A stretch of 64,000 bases of DNA, taken from positions 3,485,001-3,549,000 of the forward strand of contig JAYKKM010000147.1 of NCBI GenBank assembly GCA_035772405.1. The letters are read 5' to 3'. Origin of the DNA: Chrysogorgia sp. JL179-B06. Its lineage: Eukaryota; Cnidaria; Anthozoa; Scleralcyonacea; Chrysogorgiidae. Below the pieces are notes generated by a model that was given only the letters and a program-made list of their open reading frames with translations, was not told where the DNA came from and ran no database searches. This document shows, piece after piece, positions 38,401 through 45,189 of the stretch (position 1 is the first letter of the stretch; every line of letters begins with the position of its first letter). The translations under genes and the position numbers were made by a program.

Positions 38401-39892
38401 CCCGGGTATTCTTTGTCAGCGCACGCAAGTAATCGTCTTCTGGATGACAGACTTTCACAACAGTTATGGTTATTTCCAGAAATAGAACAAAGAGCTGGTT
38501 CAATTTCGGATGTTTTTCAGCTGGACAGGAAAGAGTTAATGTATATTTCACAATAAAAACAACGCTAAGTCTTCAGTATGTCTTAAAATGTAAAAAAATT
38601 ATCCTCTTGTCTGGTATTTGACAACTTATTCCATAGGTTAGAATTGTTAGTGTAATTAGATTTAAGGTTAGGATCAAGGTTAGGGGGTTATGGATATTTT
38701 CTGGAACTATACTTAAAGGTGCCGTCCAGTCCGTTCTGCGCATGACCACGTTTCTGTTTACATCGTTTGTTTACATTGCATTATATAAACATTGAACATG
38801 AAGTATTGTGGATTTGTTTTCCACGCTTGAGCTTTTCCGCCTAAAAAGCGTGTTATAAGAAGCTGTTCTGTTCCTAAATGTGGATAATATATTTAACTAC
38901 CACTCGCGCCTTCGCCACGTTTAACGAATACTCGCTTTCGAACTGTCGCAAATCTATTCCGTTGAAGTTTGTTGACATATGGAGTCCCCCACATTTGAAA
39001 TATCACACATGCGCAGGACGGACTGGATGGCACCTTTAATATGTGTCATCAGGCCAGGTCAGTGTCAAACCATATACCAAGTTTTTTTCCCACAGCAACA
39101 GGGACGATCTCCATACCGATTATCATGAACTAAGTTTTGTCAACATTTAATTTTAATTTGTCAGTTATCCAAGTCCTTATATTGTTCATTAAAATACAAA
39201 GAGAGTTATGTGTCGACTTATACATGTGTACTCACTGTACATCATGAAGTTGATTTTTTTATTACATTGAACATTACTCGAGTACCTAATTAGATGGTGA
39301 ATACGGTGATGAGCATGTACTGTACAGTAAGTAGTACAGGGTGTATCAAAAAAAGCGCAACCTCGGAATTTCCCAAGAAATCCACTGTGTTCTTAAACAC
39401 AAAAGATTTTCGCCCCAGGGGCATAACTGTCTAATTACTACAAACTCGAGCACGTACAGTAAAGCAGAATTGAATCGAAATTTATGCATTTATTTAATGG
39501 AAAGTTGTTTAGTTTACAAGTATCAACAACAGTTAAATTCCCAGAGGCCTAAAATCTTTTGTGCTAATAAAAACAAAGTGGATTTCTTGGGAAATTCCGA
39601 GGTTGCGCTTTTTTTTATACACCCTGTAGAGTATAATTTATGTATTATGTAATTATGGTAACTTAGATTGTGAATGTACTATAGTATATATACTATAAAA
39701 AGTATATGGTGACCAATCAACATTTAAAGTGTTTGAAAGCATAGAATAACTACATGTAGTTTTGCATGAAATTGAGAATGTGAATTATTTGATAAAAAGG
39801 ATACCCACTGCTAGAGTTTTATTTCCTAAAGATTCCAAGGTGACAGGACGACCAACAGGTTCCAAAAGTTTCCATAAGCCATTTACTCCCAT
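11542..39892 (-). CDS. ERCC5: ERCC5/XPG structure-specific endonuclease, 16 coding exons
   Basis: Nucleotide excision repair nuclease that cuts 3' of the lesion in the TFIIH-opened bubble, in the nucleus. The start [11 protein letters not shown] matches the FEN1/XPG N-terminus. Exons add up to 3009 nt, giving 1002 residues; human XPG is 1186, and the difference is probably mostly in the spacer. Acidic catalytic positions are all present: D30, D77, E651, E653 (SPMEAEAQC), D672, D674 (TEDSDI) and D723 (GSDYTEG). Their spacings (21 and 72 residues) equal those of human E789, D810 and D861. The spacer (about 89-600) is acidic and little conserved. Next come the I block, a helix-hairpin-helix ([10 protein letters not shown]), a PCNA-binding QSKIDAFF at 850-857 and a basic tail. 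Junctions are GT-AG except intron 14, which is AT-AC. The intact frame suggests a functional gene. The 5' UTR, promoter and polyadenylation site were not identified. Confidence 0.95.
12240..12420. repeat. Two adjacent minisatellites in ERCC5 intron 15
   Basis: The first is a 30-bp unit, present about 2.5 times, containing the palindrome ACCCCTCCGTGGAGGGGT. The second is an 18-bp unit (CACGCGCGAAACCAAATA), present about four times, followed by ACACACGTGTGT. Confidence 0.85.
12975..13396. mobile_element. Foldback MITE in ERCC5 intron 15
   Basis: The inverted ends share GACGA and ATGCGCAGTAGCAA. The arms cover almost the whole element. TA lies outside both ends (12973-12974 and 13397-13398). 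Confidence 0.75.
13397..14898. other. Rest of ERCC5 intron 15
   Basis: No exon is needed here by phase or alignment. An open frame at 13995-14252 has a GTAAGA downstream but resembles nothing I know. A TATGCATG-type microsatellite lies at about 14579-14648. Confidence 0.5.
14579..14648. repeat. Microsatellite, ATGTATGC units
   Basis: Tandem ATGTATGC, about seven units, breaking into GTGTGT at its right side. Confidence 0.9.
14899..14983 (-). CDS. ERCC5: ERCC5 exon 15 (residues 820-848)
   Basis: [20 protein letters not shown] matches human [20 protein letters not shown]. It ends LKRLNSKE before GTATAG, phase 0. Confidence 0.94.
14984..15318 (-). other. ERCC5 intron 14, U12-type AT-AC
   Basis: On the minus strand the intron starts ATATCCTT and ends TCCAC. 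A branch-point-like TTTCTTGAC lies at 14993-15001, about 10 nt before the terminal AC. All three match the U12 AT-AC consensus. Splicing here joins PDLHSLR to LFAAEKLGW with no gap relative to the human protein. The nearest GT-AG alternative leaves extra residues or a broken frame. Confidence 0.88.
15319..15443 (-). CDS. ERCC5: ERCC5 exon 14 (residues 779-819)
   Basis: [20 protein letters not shown] and then [10 protein letters not shown], matching human TPGFPNPAVAEAYLKP and WGKPDLDKIR. The upstream acceptor is CAG. The downstream boundary has no usable GT and is taken at the AT of a U12-type donor, ATATCCTT. Confidence 0.93.
15444..16301. other. ERCC5 intron 13, nothing recognised
   Basis: No repeat pair or coding signal beyond short inverted motifs around 16060-16130 (TAGCCTGCGAAG and its inverse). 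Confidence 0.5.
16302..16371 (-). CDS. ERCC5: ERCC5 exon 13 (residues 755-778)
   Basis: [19 protein letters not shown] aligns with human SEWWHEAQKNPKIRPNPHD. The 70-nt length gives exactly the phase needed between exons 12 and 14. The donor is GTGAGT and the acceptor TAG. Confidence 0.88.
16500..16865. mobile_element. Foldback element in ERCC5 intron 12
   Basis: The arms at about 16505-16625 and 16755-16862 are inverted, diverged copies that share ATATGACGTCA and a tGAGTGATTCT-type motif. The ends are not sharp. Confidence 0.6.
17026..17128. mobile_element. Short MITE, GGCCCGTTTCAAACG end
   Basis: An inverted pair, CGTTTCAAACGTCGAA and TTCGACGTTTGAAACGG. It has the same terminal sequence as the 3828-4892 element. 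Confidence 0.7.
17206..17281 (-). CDS. ERCC5: ERCC5 exon 12 (residues 730-754, helix-hairpin-helix)
   Basis: [18 protein letters not shown] matches the human VGCVTAMEILNEF helix-hairpin-helix that binds downstream DNA. It ends in phase 2 before GTAAGT. Confidence 0.95.
17510..17585 (-). repeat. tRNA-derived SINE head in ERCC5 intron 11
   Basis: On the minus strand, GAGTCTCGGTAGCTCAATGG starts a tRNA-like fold. Its first seven bases pair with GGGACTC at the 3' side. The A box is TAGCTCAATGG and the B box GGTTCGATCC. The anticodon arm is irregular, so it is a SINE rather than a working tRNA. Confidence 0.7.
17680..17748 (-). CDS. ERCC5: ERCC5 exon 11 (residues 707-729)
   Basis: Reads [20 protein letters not shown] and then GVQ. 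D723 in GSDYTEG is the last catalytic Asp of the family. The acceptor is CAG and the donor GTAAAT. Confidence 0.96.
17897..18129. mobile_element. Foldback MITE in ERCC5 intron 10
   Basis: Nearly perfect 80-bp inverted arms (TTAGAAGGAGTGATCTTCC start) flank a 70-bp loop. No protein is encoded. Confidence 0.85.
18140..18350 (+). repeat. tRNA-Ala-like SINE
   Basis: TCCGTAGCTCAGTGGTCAG (A box) and GGGTTCGATTCCAG (B box) enclose a CTAGCAT loop with an AGC anticodon position. The anticodon stem has a mismatch. The tail (GGTTTGGTCTTAAAATGTA) recurs at 41697, and the head recurs at 43022-43082. A (TA)n run follows at 18351-18367. Confidence 0.75.
18458..18671 (-). CDS. ERCC5: ERCC5 exon 10 (residues 636-706, I block)
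   Basis: Contains [17 protein letters not shown] with E651 and E653, [12 protein letters not shown] with D672 and D674, and [10 protein letters not shown]. These are the metal-binding acids of the second nuclease block. The donor is GTGAGA. A MITE and a SINE lie in the following intron. Confidence 0.96.
18762..20640. repeat. Unclassified 1.9-kb interspersed repeat, copy 1
   Basis: Matches 32932-33840 plus 36640-37750 (copy 2, split by a LINE). The region 19110-19460 is inverted relative to copy 2. The part 19900-20340 contains about 30-33-bp degenerate units. On the minus strand these read as a repeating [15 protein letters not shown] peptide. The element class is unknown. Confidence 0.75.
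19515..19621 (-). repeat. LINE-like 3' end fragment, copy 2
   Basis: Inserted in the 1.9-kb repeat. CCGAAG flanks both sides, while the uninterrupted copy has it once. It is related to 1536-1645 and 60645-60754. Confidence 0.7.
20763..21572. mobile_element. Mutator-like MITE with 9-bp target duplication
   Basis: The terminal inverted repeats are about 75 bp, starting CAATCTCGTACCCAGAGCC, nearly perfect. The 9-bp GGATGTGAG lies directly outside both ends (20754-20762 and 21573-21581). Long inverted repeats plus 9-bp duplications are diagnostic of the Mutator superfamily. It has no transposase. It is in ERCC5 intron 9. Confidence 0.85.
21770..22460. repeat. Three diverged tandem repeats of about 200-290 bp
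   Basis: The units share AATTTAACCAGATATA, CAAGCTGGCTTG, GACGGCAATAAAGC and GCGCTTCGCA in the same order at about 21850, 22070 and 22360. Confidence 0.8.
22990..23100. repeat. Hairpin repeat, GAGCTCATATACGAC type
   Basis: ACAATTATACCATT and CTCGAGTTGTATATGAGCTC on the left are mirrored by GAGCTCATATACGACGAGAG and AATGGTATAATTGT on the right. It resembles the hairpins at 52351-52452 and 55287-55388. Confidence 0.75.
23315..23442. repeat. (ATT)n/(AATT) microsatellite
   Basis: Pure A/T run of ATT and AATT units in ERCC5 intron 9. Confidence 0.95.
24193..24247. repeat. (ATT)n with inverted (AAT)n
   Basis: A run of ATT followed by AAT and then ATT units makes a short self-complementary stretch 20 bases from the exon 9 donor. 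Confidence 0.9.
24266..24385 (-). CDS. ERCC5: ERCC5 exon 9 (residues 596-635)
   Basis: Encodes [20 protein letters not shown] and then [16 protein letters not shown]. It matches the human segment ending ERIAATVTGQMFLESQ, just before the I nuclease block. The donor is GTAAGT. Confidence 0.94.
24656..25563 (-). CDS. ERCC5: ERCC5 exon 8 (residues 293-595, acidic spacer)
   Basis: The largest exon, 908 nt, is a single open frame rich in D, E, S, T and N. It is placed by phase and by position between exons 7 and 9. The equivalent human spacer is also acidic and poorly conserved, and mediates TFIIH contacts. The acceptor is CAG before ATAAC and the donor is GTAAGT. An internal Met at 25468 is not the gene start. 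Confidence 0.85.
25564..26859. other. ERCC5 intron 7
   Basis: No coding exon required. A short palindrome, GTCACCGCGTAGCGCGGTGAC-like, lies at 26191-26212. A segment around 25640-25780 resembles 27880-27960, so a small repeat family is likely. Confidence 0.5.
26860..27094 (-). CDS. ERCC5: ERCC5 exon 7 (residues 215-292)
   Basis: Begins [18 protein letters not shown], matching human ESDDFSQYQLKGLLKKN. It also has [14 protein letters not shown] (human RVVSEDTSHYILIK). The donor is GTAAGA. Confidence 0.93.
27095..28298. other. ERCC5 intron 6, nothing certain
   Basis: An open, splice-flanked stretch at about 27497-27574 was considered as an exon and rejected by alignment. No other structure was found. 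Confidence 0.5.
28299..28430 (-). CDS. ERCC5: ERCC5 exon 6 (residues 171-214)
   Basis: Contains [17 protein letters not shown], a conserved spacer motif (human IESEDFSSLPPEVKHEI). It is in phase at both ends and ends at DMPE before GTATGA. Confidence 0.92.
28431..29379. other. ERCC5 intron 5, proximal part
   Basis: Open frames on both strands overlap at 28684-29120 without domain signals. Nothing can be supported. Confidence 0.4.
29380..29735 (+). repeat. tRNA-like SINE with GCGCTATATAAAT tail
   Basis: The head GGTGGTCTAGTGGTCAG and the B-box-like AGTTTGAATCC are followed by TTTTCTCCGGGTTCTCCGG and, near 29712, GCGCTATATAAAT. The two motifs and their order are typical of invertebrate SINEs that borrow a LINE 3' end. 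Confidence 0.7.
29764..29806 (-). CDS. ERCC5: ERCC5 exon 5 (residues 156-170, micro-exon)
   Basis: A 43-nt exon reading [15 protein letters not shown], comparable with the human SSEEEDEKEW stretch. The sites are TAG and GTAAAA. It is short but phase-consistent. Confidence 0.78.
29985..30492. repeat. RCRAGT hexamer array in ERCC5 intron 4
   Basis: About 85 hexamers, almost all of the form RCRAGT (GCAAGT, ACGAGT, GCGAGT, ACAAGT). ACGAGT and GCAAGT often alternate to give a 12-bp period. Stop-free frames arise on both strands as a by-product and are not genes. Confidence 0.95.
30589..30675 (-). CDS. ERCC5: ERCC5 exon 4 (residues 127-155)
   Basis: Contains [15 protein letters not shown], matching the human DLYVLPPL motif. 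The acceptor is CAG and the donor GTTGGT, a weaker GT site. Phases fit exons 3 and 5. Confidence 0.85.
30944..31059 (-). CDS. ERCC5: ERCC5 exon 3 (residues 89-126)
   Basis: Basic segment beginning [18 protein letters not shown], followed by [13 protein letters not shown]. It aligns with the human region after KKQTL that leads into the spacer. The donor GTAATG leaves phase 2. Confidence 0.88.
31060..32621. other. ERCC5 intron 2
   Basis: No exon is missing by phase. The open frames at 31405-31759 and 31937-32179 have no domain signature. No repeat pair was noticed. Confidence 0.5.
32622..32797 (-). CDS. ERCC5: ERCC5 exon 2 (residues 30-88)
   Basis: Rest of the N nuclease block. It begins with the split codon of D30 (ISVWLNQAL follows) and holds D77 in PIFVFDGG. 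The acceptor is TAG and the donor is GTATGT. It ends at KKKTM, where the human helical arch region begins. Confidence 0.95.
32932..33840. repeat. Unclassified 1.9-kb repeat, copy 2, first part
   Basis: Aligns with 18762-19740, with the internal block at about 33290-33640 in the opposite orientation. It is interrupted at about 33842 by the LINE; the rest resumes near 36640. Confidence 0.75.
34870..34985 (-). mobile_element. Crypton-like fragment inserted in the LINE
   Basis: The segment encodes [20 protein letters not shown] and then [10 protein letters not shown], between the LINE INDLP and YADD blocks. The first 23 residues are also encoded at 51831-51899. It is a deletion derivative of the same recombinase element. 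Confidence 0.75.
35131..35277. mobile_element. 147-bp hAT-like insertion in the LINE
   Basis: AGTTAAG lies at 35124-35130 and again at 35278-35284, a 7-bp target duplication. The right end reads CTACCAGTCCGCCCCTG, a hAT-style terminus. The left terminus is not a clean inverse. Confidence 0.6.
36640..37750. repeat. Unclassified 1.9-kb repeat, copy 2, second part
   Basis: Aligns with about 19740-20640, including the degenerate 30-33-bp units (36740-37090) and a common right part (GGAAATCGGATACTTGC and after). An extra GC-rich stretch near 37090-37215 has GGGTGACCCT-type inverted motifs. Confidence 0.7.
37950..38395. mobile_element. Perfect-hairpin mariner-type MITE, CAGGGTGTAT
   Basis: The arms of about 210 bp are almost perfectly complementary, with termini CAGGGTGTATAAAAAA. 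TA lies at 37948-37949 and 38396-38397. It is in ERCC5 intron 1. Confidence 0.9.
38716..39036. mobile_element. MITE, AAGGTGCC...CAGTCCG ends
   Basis: Inverted ends of 30 bp (AAAGGTGCCGTCCAGTCCG on the left). The outside reads TTAA on both sides, so the duplication may be TA or TTAA. Confidence 0.75.
39337..39626. mobile_element. Second CAGGGTGTAT MITE
   Basis: It has the same ten terminal bases as the 37950 element but a different interior. The arms are about 90 bp. TA is at 39335-39336 and 39627-39628. Confidence 0.88.
39805..39892 (-). CDS. ERCC5: ERCC5 exon 1 (residues 1-29)
   Basis: Encodes [16 protein letters not shown] and continues to LAV. The Met-Gly start is fixed by the FEN1/XPG family, where the N-terminus enters the active site. 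The exon ends one base into codon 30, the first catalytic Asp, before GTATCC. Confidence 0.95.
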
Positions 39893-40964
39893 AATGCTAC
39901 CTGTATTCCTAATAGTGACACAACAATGACAATGAGTCTGGTAGATAAGCTCATAACTTCAACAGTGAATAACACTCCCTCTTACACCTTACAGTTAATT
40001 GATATGCAGCATTTGTTCAATGTTTGTGAGACACAATTGATATATCTACTGTAGTATACATGGCTCTAAGGAAAAGCACTACAGGTATATTGTGAGTTGG
40101 ATACTGTATTTAAATAAAGATGCATGACATTAACATCACCATCTTGACTAATTAATACAAACAATATTGCAGACTCGCTGCCAACCTTGTCCAAACTTTT
40201 TCTCTTTAAAATAAAATGGATGCCAGAGACTAATGGTGATGGGAGACTACTATTTCACTCTTTGACAAAGGGCCTTAGTGTGAAATGTTAGACCTCCTAC
40301 ACACTATTTCTGCAGTACACCAACTTTTAAAGTAGTCAATTTGTATTAATTTTCTACACCTTTTATATATTCAATGTTTTAGGAGTCCTCTAACAATCCA
40401 AAAGCTTCTAACAGCAACAATAGCGAATATTGCTGTTAAAATTTTATTTTATTTTATTTTTACTAATTCCTGTAAAATATCATCTTAGAGAGCCTAGATA
40501 GGCACAGGGTGAAACTTATAAAGCACCCTACCTCCCCTGATAATGTTTTAACACAATCTACTGTAAGTTATGAGATGACAGCAAACGCAATGATATAAAC
40601 AGTTAACCTGTTAACTATTTACGGGAGACAATTAAGTGACTAAATAATTTAATAAATAATTAAATAAAATCAAATAATATTTGTATTAATAATTTACATA
40701 CAGTAAATAATTTGTATTAAATTATTTAATAATTAAATTATTTAATAATTAAATAGAATCAGTTAATTTTACTTATATAATTATTAAATAATTTATTCTT
40801 AAGTGTATATGACATGAAAATTAAGTTTATCTTATTTGAAAGAACGCTTCAAATAACGAAGAATATCAATTTACAGATTTTCCATCTTTCATTTAGTTCT
40901 TGAGATATTTAGACTCATGTGATATTCAAATGAGATGACCTATGACGTCACATTGTTTGTCACA
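39893..40964. other. ERCC5 upstream region
   Basis: The 5' UTR and promoter must lie here. I see no TATA box at a convincing distance. The segment 40640-40800 is extremely A/T-rich with repeated TAATTAAAT motifs. Confidence 0.4.
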
Positions 40965-41392
40965 ACATTTTAACATTTTGGAAAATCGTGTATACAGGTA
41001 TTTTTAAGATTATTAAACGAAATCACTTGAAACTTTGAATGTGCATACAGACCACTAAACTGGATAAAATCGTTCTAATTTTATGGTCGCCATGGTAAAT
41101 GATTAGATTCCAGTCTTCATGATTTCCAAAACAAAATTGTTTGTTTTCTCTTCGCTGGGAAACATTTTCGAATTGATACTGGTTTCAAAGTAGATTTGTA
41201 CTAACTTAACTAATTTGAAACCGAAGTTTGACGTTGGTGTAGAGGTCTGGGAACTATATTATTACTATTGTAACATTAAAACTTAAATGATATTATTTGG
41301 TTTAGTGGTCTGTATGCACATTCAAAGTTTCAAGTGATTTCATTCAATACTCTCAAAGATATACACAATTTTCCAAAATGTTAACATGTTGT
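40965..41392. mobile_element. Foldback element upstream of ERCC5
   Basis: The arms at about 40976-41065 and 41295-41385 are inverted copies sharing GTGCATACAGACCACTAAAC. The ends are not sharply defined. Confidence 0.7.
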
Positions 41393-41796
41393 ATTCGTAG
41401 GAAACACGAAAATATCTCGATAGAAACAACAGGATGGGTAGATGAAGAGGACAGTATACATGTATTTGGTTTTTAACGATAACAGTGATAATGCACTATT
41501 TTGCATTATTTTCCTTTTTATCTCCCCTTTTTTGCCGAATCATCAAAATTTTCTCTTCAGTTCTCTTTGCCTTTTCGCTCAGTTTTAATTTCGCGCACCT
41601 TGGCTCTGCGCGAATTCTAATACCGCGCGAATATTAATATAAGTAAGGTATATTACAAGTAATATTTGGCATAAATTCACTCGATTAAACTACAACCGGT
41701 TTGGTCTTAAAATGTATATATATATATTCCGACAGTCGGAATTTTCCTTCACCACACAGTAAATCCTTAGAACATGTAGTTTAATCGAGTGAAATG

Positions 41797-42962
41797 TAGG
41801 GATGAGCCGATAATCGGATATTTATCGGTAGAAGCCGATAATCGGCAACTTTCAGGCTTATCGGCCGATAACATCAATATATATTGGCGTTTTCGATAAA
41901 TAACATTCTGCCCTGATGCTGGCTTTTTCTAGTGGTATTTCCTTCGTTTATCAAAAAAAACGCAAACTTGTTTATAAGATGCATAATTCTGTTCCACGAT
42001 GAAACTGTCAAATTTAATTAATTTGATTAGTGCATCAGGTTCAACATGACGTTTTTCTCGCTAGGTGAGACATATTGTTTCATTACTTTAATTCCGTTTT
42101 GCAGATGTCCACCGATCACATCATCTTAGGCAAATAATACCTTACCTTTTAGTTCTAGAACATTCCATAAGTACATTTTCAGTTTTCAATTATTTTTTCT
42201 TCTTAAAATCGTGTGATTGCAGTATAACGTATTTTAAAAGCCAGTTATAGTCATTTTCCATACTTGATACTTTCCCAAATAAAATTATTAATTACTAGAG
42301 TACATTAATTTTAAATATTGTAATCACGTTTCTTTTACTGGGTCTATCAGTTCTTGTTTAACTCTTTCCCTACGGCTGAAAAACATCAAAAATTGAACGA
42401 CCACGTTGTTCTATTGATATCTCTTGAAATAACCATTACTGTTGCGAAAGCTATACATTTTCTGGAAGCCCAATAAACCGGCTTTTACTTGTTCTTTTAA
42501 ATTTCCCGAACAAAACACATTATGTTAATATAAATTAGCATTAATTATCATAAATCAGGTTCAAAAATTTACATTTTTCCATAAAAGGCCATCTTGCACG
42601 CCCGCATAGCATCTTGAAAACTCAAAATGCCACCAATCGCAGAGTTGTTTATGAAATCAAATCAAACTTGGCGTGTGCGTGGATTTCATGTTCCTGGCGC
42701 TTGTCGAATCTCAATTTTTAATCTTGCGTTACCGTGTGCCGTGTTTTTCGATTGACGACTTTGCGGGTCATCAACGACCCATTTTAACTGCGCCCGTAGG
42801 GAAAGAGTTAATACGTTTTGCCAATGTTGCGCCCTAAATTCAAGTGCTAAAAATTCTTGACGACCAATATCGTAACTACCGATATATCGGCCGATAAGCC
42901 CGCAAATTATATCAGAATTTATCGTATCGGTACATTGGATTTTCGTTATCGGCTCATCTCTA
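41797..42962. mobile_element. hAT-like non-autonomous element, 8-bp duplication
   Basis: The ends start TAGGGATGAGCCGATAA on the left and are its diverged inverse on the right. The 8-bp GTGAAATG lies directly outside both (41789-41796 and 42963-42970). Eight-base duplications mark the hAT superfamily. No transposase frame is present. Confidence 0.85.
42362..42807. mobile_element. TTAA-flanked element inside the hAT-like element
   Basis: The inverted ends are CTCTTTCCCTACGG and the inverse. TTAA is at 42358-42361 and 42808-42811. TTAA targets point to piggyBac- or Kolobok-type transposition. It is non-coding. Confidence 0.75.
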
Positions 42963-43021
42963 GTGAAATGCCATATATTACTTGTAATATACCCAGAATC
43001 TTATCCCGGCATTACCACCAC

Positions 43022-43082
43022 TATATATACAGAACTCGTTACTACAGGCTCTCGGCAACGGCCTCCGTAGATCAGTGGTCAG
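43022..43082 (+). repeat. SINE head fragment
   Basis: Shares ACAGAACTCGTTACT-like and CTCGGCAACGGCCTCCGTAG sequence with the SINE at 18140-18350. It stops after the A box, where a TA run begins. Confidence 0.65.
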
Positions 43083-43189
43083 ATATATATATATAGACTG
43101 CTGATTTATAGTAGTACAGTACATGTATGTCACACATACAACTAGTATAGACACAATGTACTGTAGCCTTCCCTCTGCCATCTGGTTCT

Positions 43190-43265
43190 GGTAAGCTCAA
43201 TGGTTAGAGTGTCTCAGCAGAGAGCAAAAGGTTGTGGGTTAGATTGATTCCTGTCTGGGACACAG
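43190..43265 (+). repeat. tRNA-like SINE head
   Basis: AAGCTCAATGGTTAGAGTG fits an A box and GGTTAGATTGATTCC a degenerate B box, about 40 bp apart. Confidence 0.5.
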
Positions 43266-43465
43266 AAACATTTTTCTGAGTTTGTAGTGCAGGGCGGGGA
43301 ACCATGGTGGATTTGACAAAGATATTTTTCCCGGGTGACAAGCATTTGACGAAGAACTGAATCCCGAGGGTCAGGGATTGATCAGTAGACTAAACTCTTC
43401 CCAGGTTTATTTAAGAAAGATGCACCAGAAGTGAAACTTACTCACGTTGCTTCGACGTTGCTATA

Positions 43466-43651
43466 ATGGCGAACCTGGAGAACCTTTCTGTCGAAGAAAT
43501 TGCCAAGTCTTTGTTTATTGCGCCCCCTAGCAGTGGGGAATTTGACCAGGAAAAAATTCAAAAGTTCAAATCCCCGTGGGTCTGCCAGGTGCATAGCAAA
43601 CATTTTAATACTATAATGTCAAATGTGAATATCAACAAAGAAAATTGGTGA
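43466..43651 (+). CDS. Short unrecognised open frame
   Basis: A 61-codon frame with a good start context (ATAATGG), reading MANLENLSVEEIAKSLF at the N-terminus. I do not recognise it. Its second half overlaps sequence shared with the Harbinger-like MITE at 49398-49866 (AAAAGTTCAAAT and GGGTCTGCC). It is therefore probably a repeat fragment and not a host gene. Confidence 0.25.
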   Translation: MANLENLSVEEIAKSLFIAPPSSGEFDQEKIQKFKSPWVCQVHSKHFNTIMSNVNINKENW

Positions 43652-44514
43652 AATGTAAACAAATTCTCCAAATGCTCAGTAGGGACTGTTATTCACCTTT
43701 AATGATATTATTTTATAAAAGAAATAAAAAAACTTTGTGGCAGTACGATTATCAGATTACAAATACACAGATGAACTCCGAGATTCCTCACCTCGTGCTG
43801 CTATACAGGTAACTCGACAATCGTACGCGACACGTTTTTCACTTCTTCAATAATCAATCATAATACTTACCCACACGGTTCATACAAAAGTCCCAATTTT
43901 AAATCAGATCAGGTTAGAAACCAGGGAAGAAACCACATCATAGATCATTACATAAACTACAGACTACAGTAGATCAGATCACAAACCGTCAACACACGAG
44001 TTTTTCCTTCCCCCGTTTCCCTCGCGTGGTTCTCTCCCTAGTCTTCTTTGGGAAAGGCCATACCGTGAATCACCTTGAGCCCGCAATCTTAGTATAATAA
44101 TAGCGGTTTTTGTACTTAACATTACTTAAGATCGCTTGGAAAATGCGAAGTAATATAAATGGCGGGTGGTTTCAAATTTCCAAACAACTTGCATCAAAAA
44201 ATAAATAATTTACTGAGAAGGTGCAGTATTCTCAACTACTTCTCAAAAAGATAAACCTTGTCTACGCTCCTACAACAACAACAAAATCAGGAAAGTATTT
44301 CACTACAGTTCACTACAGTACAGGCTACAGCAGTACAGTAGCAGTAGTTCACACGAAAAACTGAATCTTTTTCCCCAAGCCGAATACGGAAGAATAGATC
44401 CAGTTCTAATACATATAGAAATATAGCGTTGATGAAATGTAGGAGTAAATCGTCTTTACCGAAGACTGGAAGCTAAGGTACATGTAGTTCTTGGCGACTG
44501 TAAATAATTGGCAG
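43652..44514. other. No gene recognised
   Basis: No coding or repeat structure could be supported. ACTACAGTA motifs recur near 43960-44350. Confidence 0.4.
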
Positions 44515-44768
44515 CCGCCGGCCCGTCACAGTTTTGAAAGAACTATAGATGCAGACTGGCAGTCAGTAATCGTAACAATAATTCTAACGTAAACCCTAAT
44601 CATAACCCAAATGCTAACCCTAACCCTAACCATTAAAAAATAAAACAAAAATGAAAGAAAAAAATTAAAGGAAAAGTCACAAAAAGATGTACGTTGCGGC
44701 ATTCGAACCCGTCAGTTTAAACATTGCAACAGGGGAAACTAACCACTACACTAAGACAGCTGGGTTAA
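44515..44768 (-). mobile_element. tRNA-like head plus telomere-like tail, copy 2
   Basis: On the minus strand a tRNA-like head (A box TTAGTGTAGTGG, B box GGGTTCGAATGCC) is followed by a T-rich run and then TTAGGG-type repeats (44580-44635). This is the same module order as 9075-9412. Confidence 0.6.
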
Positions 44769-45189
44769 CAATAAGCAAAATAAAAATGTATTTAAAGTCG
44801 TAAGCGACCGGATCTAAACACTTTGTATCTATTATAAAACTGCCGGTTATTTTCCAAAACCGTGACAGGGCTGCTGGTTATATAGTCACTAAATTTTTGA
44901 TCAAGGCAACAGCTTTCAATACCATTAGTATTTTTTAAAAATAGTATTATTATTAACCATCTTGCCCAAAATGTCAAATGGTTATTATTAAATTATGGTT
45001 ATTATAAAATTAGACTTCCACAGCACAAGATATATTTCCATTTTCGGACAGTATGCTCTTCGTTTTAATACTGACTTAACATATTCTTCGCATAGTGAAT
45101 CATCATGCTCCAGCGGAATACTAGTCAAAAATCCGCTGACAATATTAGGCGACCGCAGGCTCAAGGTGATTCAGTGCTTTCCTTAGAAA
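44769..45189. other. No gene recognised
   Basis: Short frames only; no structure noticed. Confidence 0.4.

Larger units (their letters stand above)
41647..42994. mobile_element. Short MITE split by a hAT-like element
   Basis: The left arm (41647-41694) pairs with 41775-41796 joined to 42971-42993. The two right-hand pieces form one arm only if 41797-42962 is removed. The interior at 41697-41770 is a SINE tail like that at 18283-18350. Confidence 0.8.
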
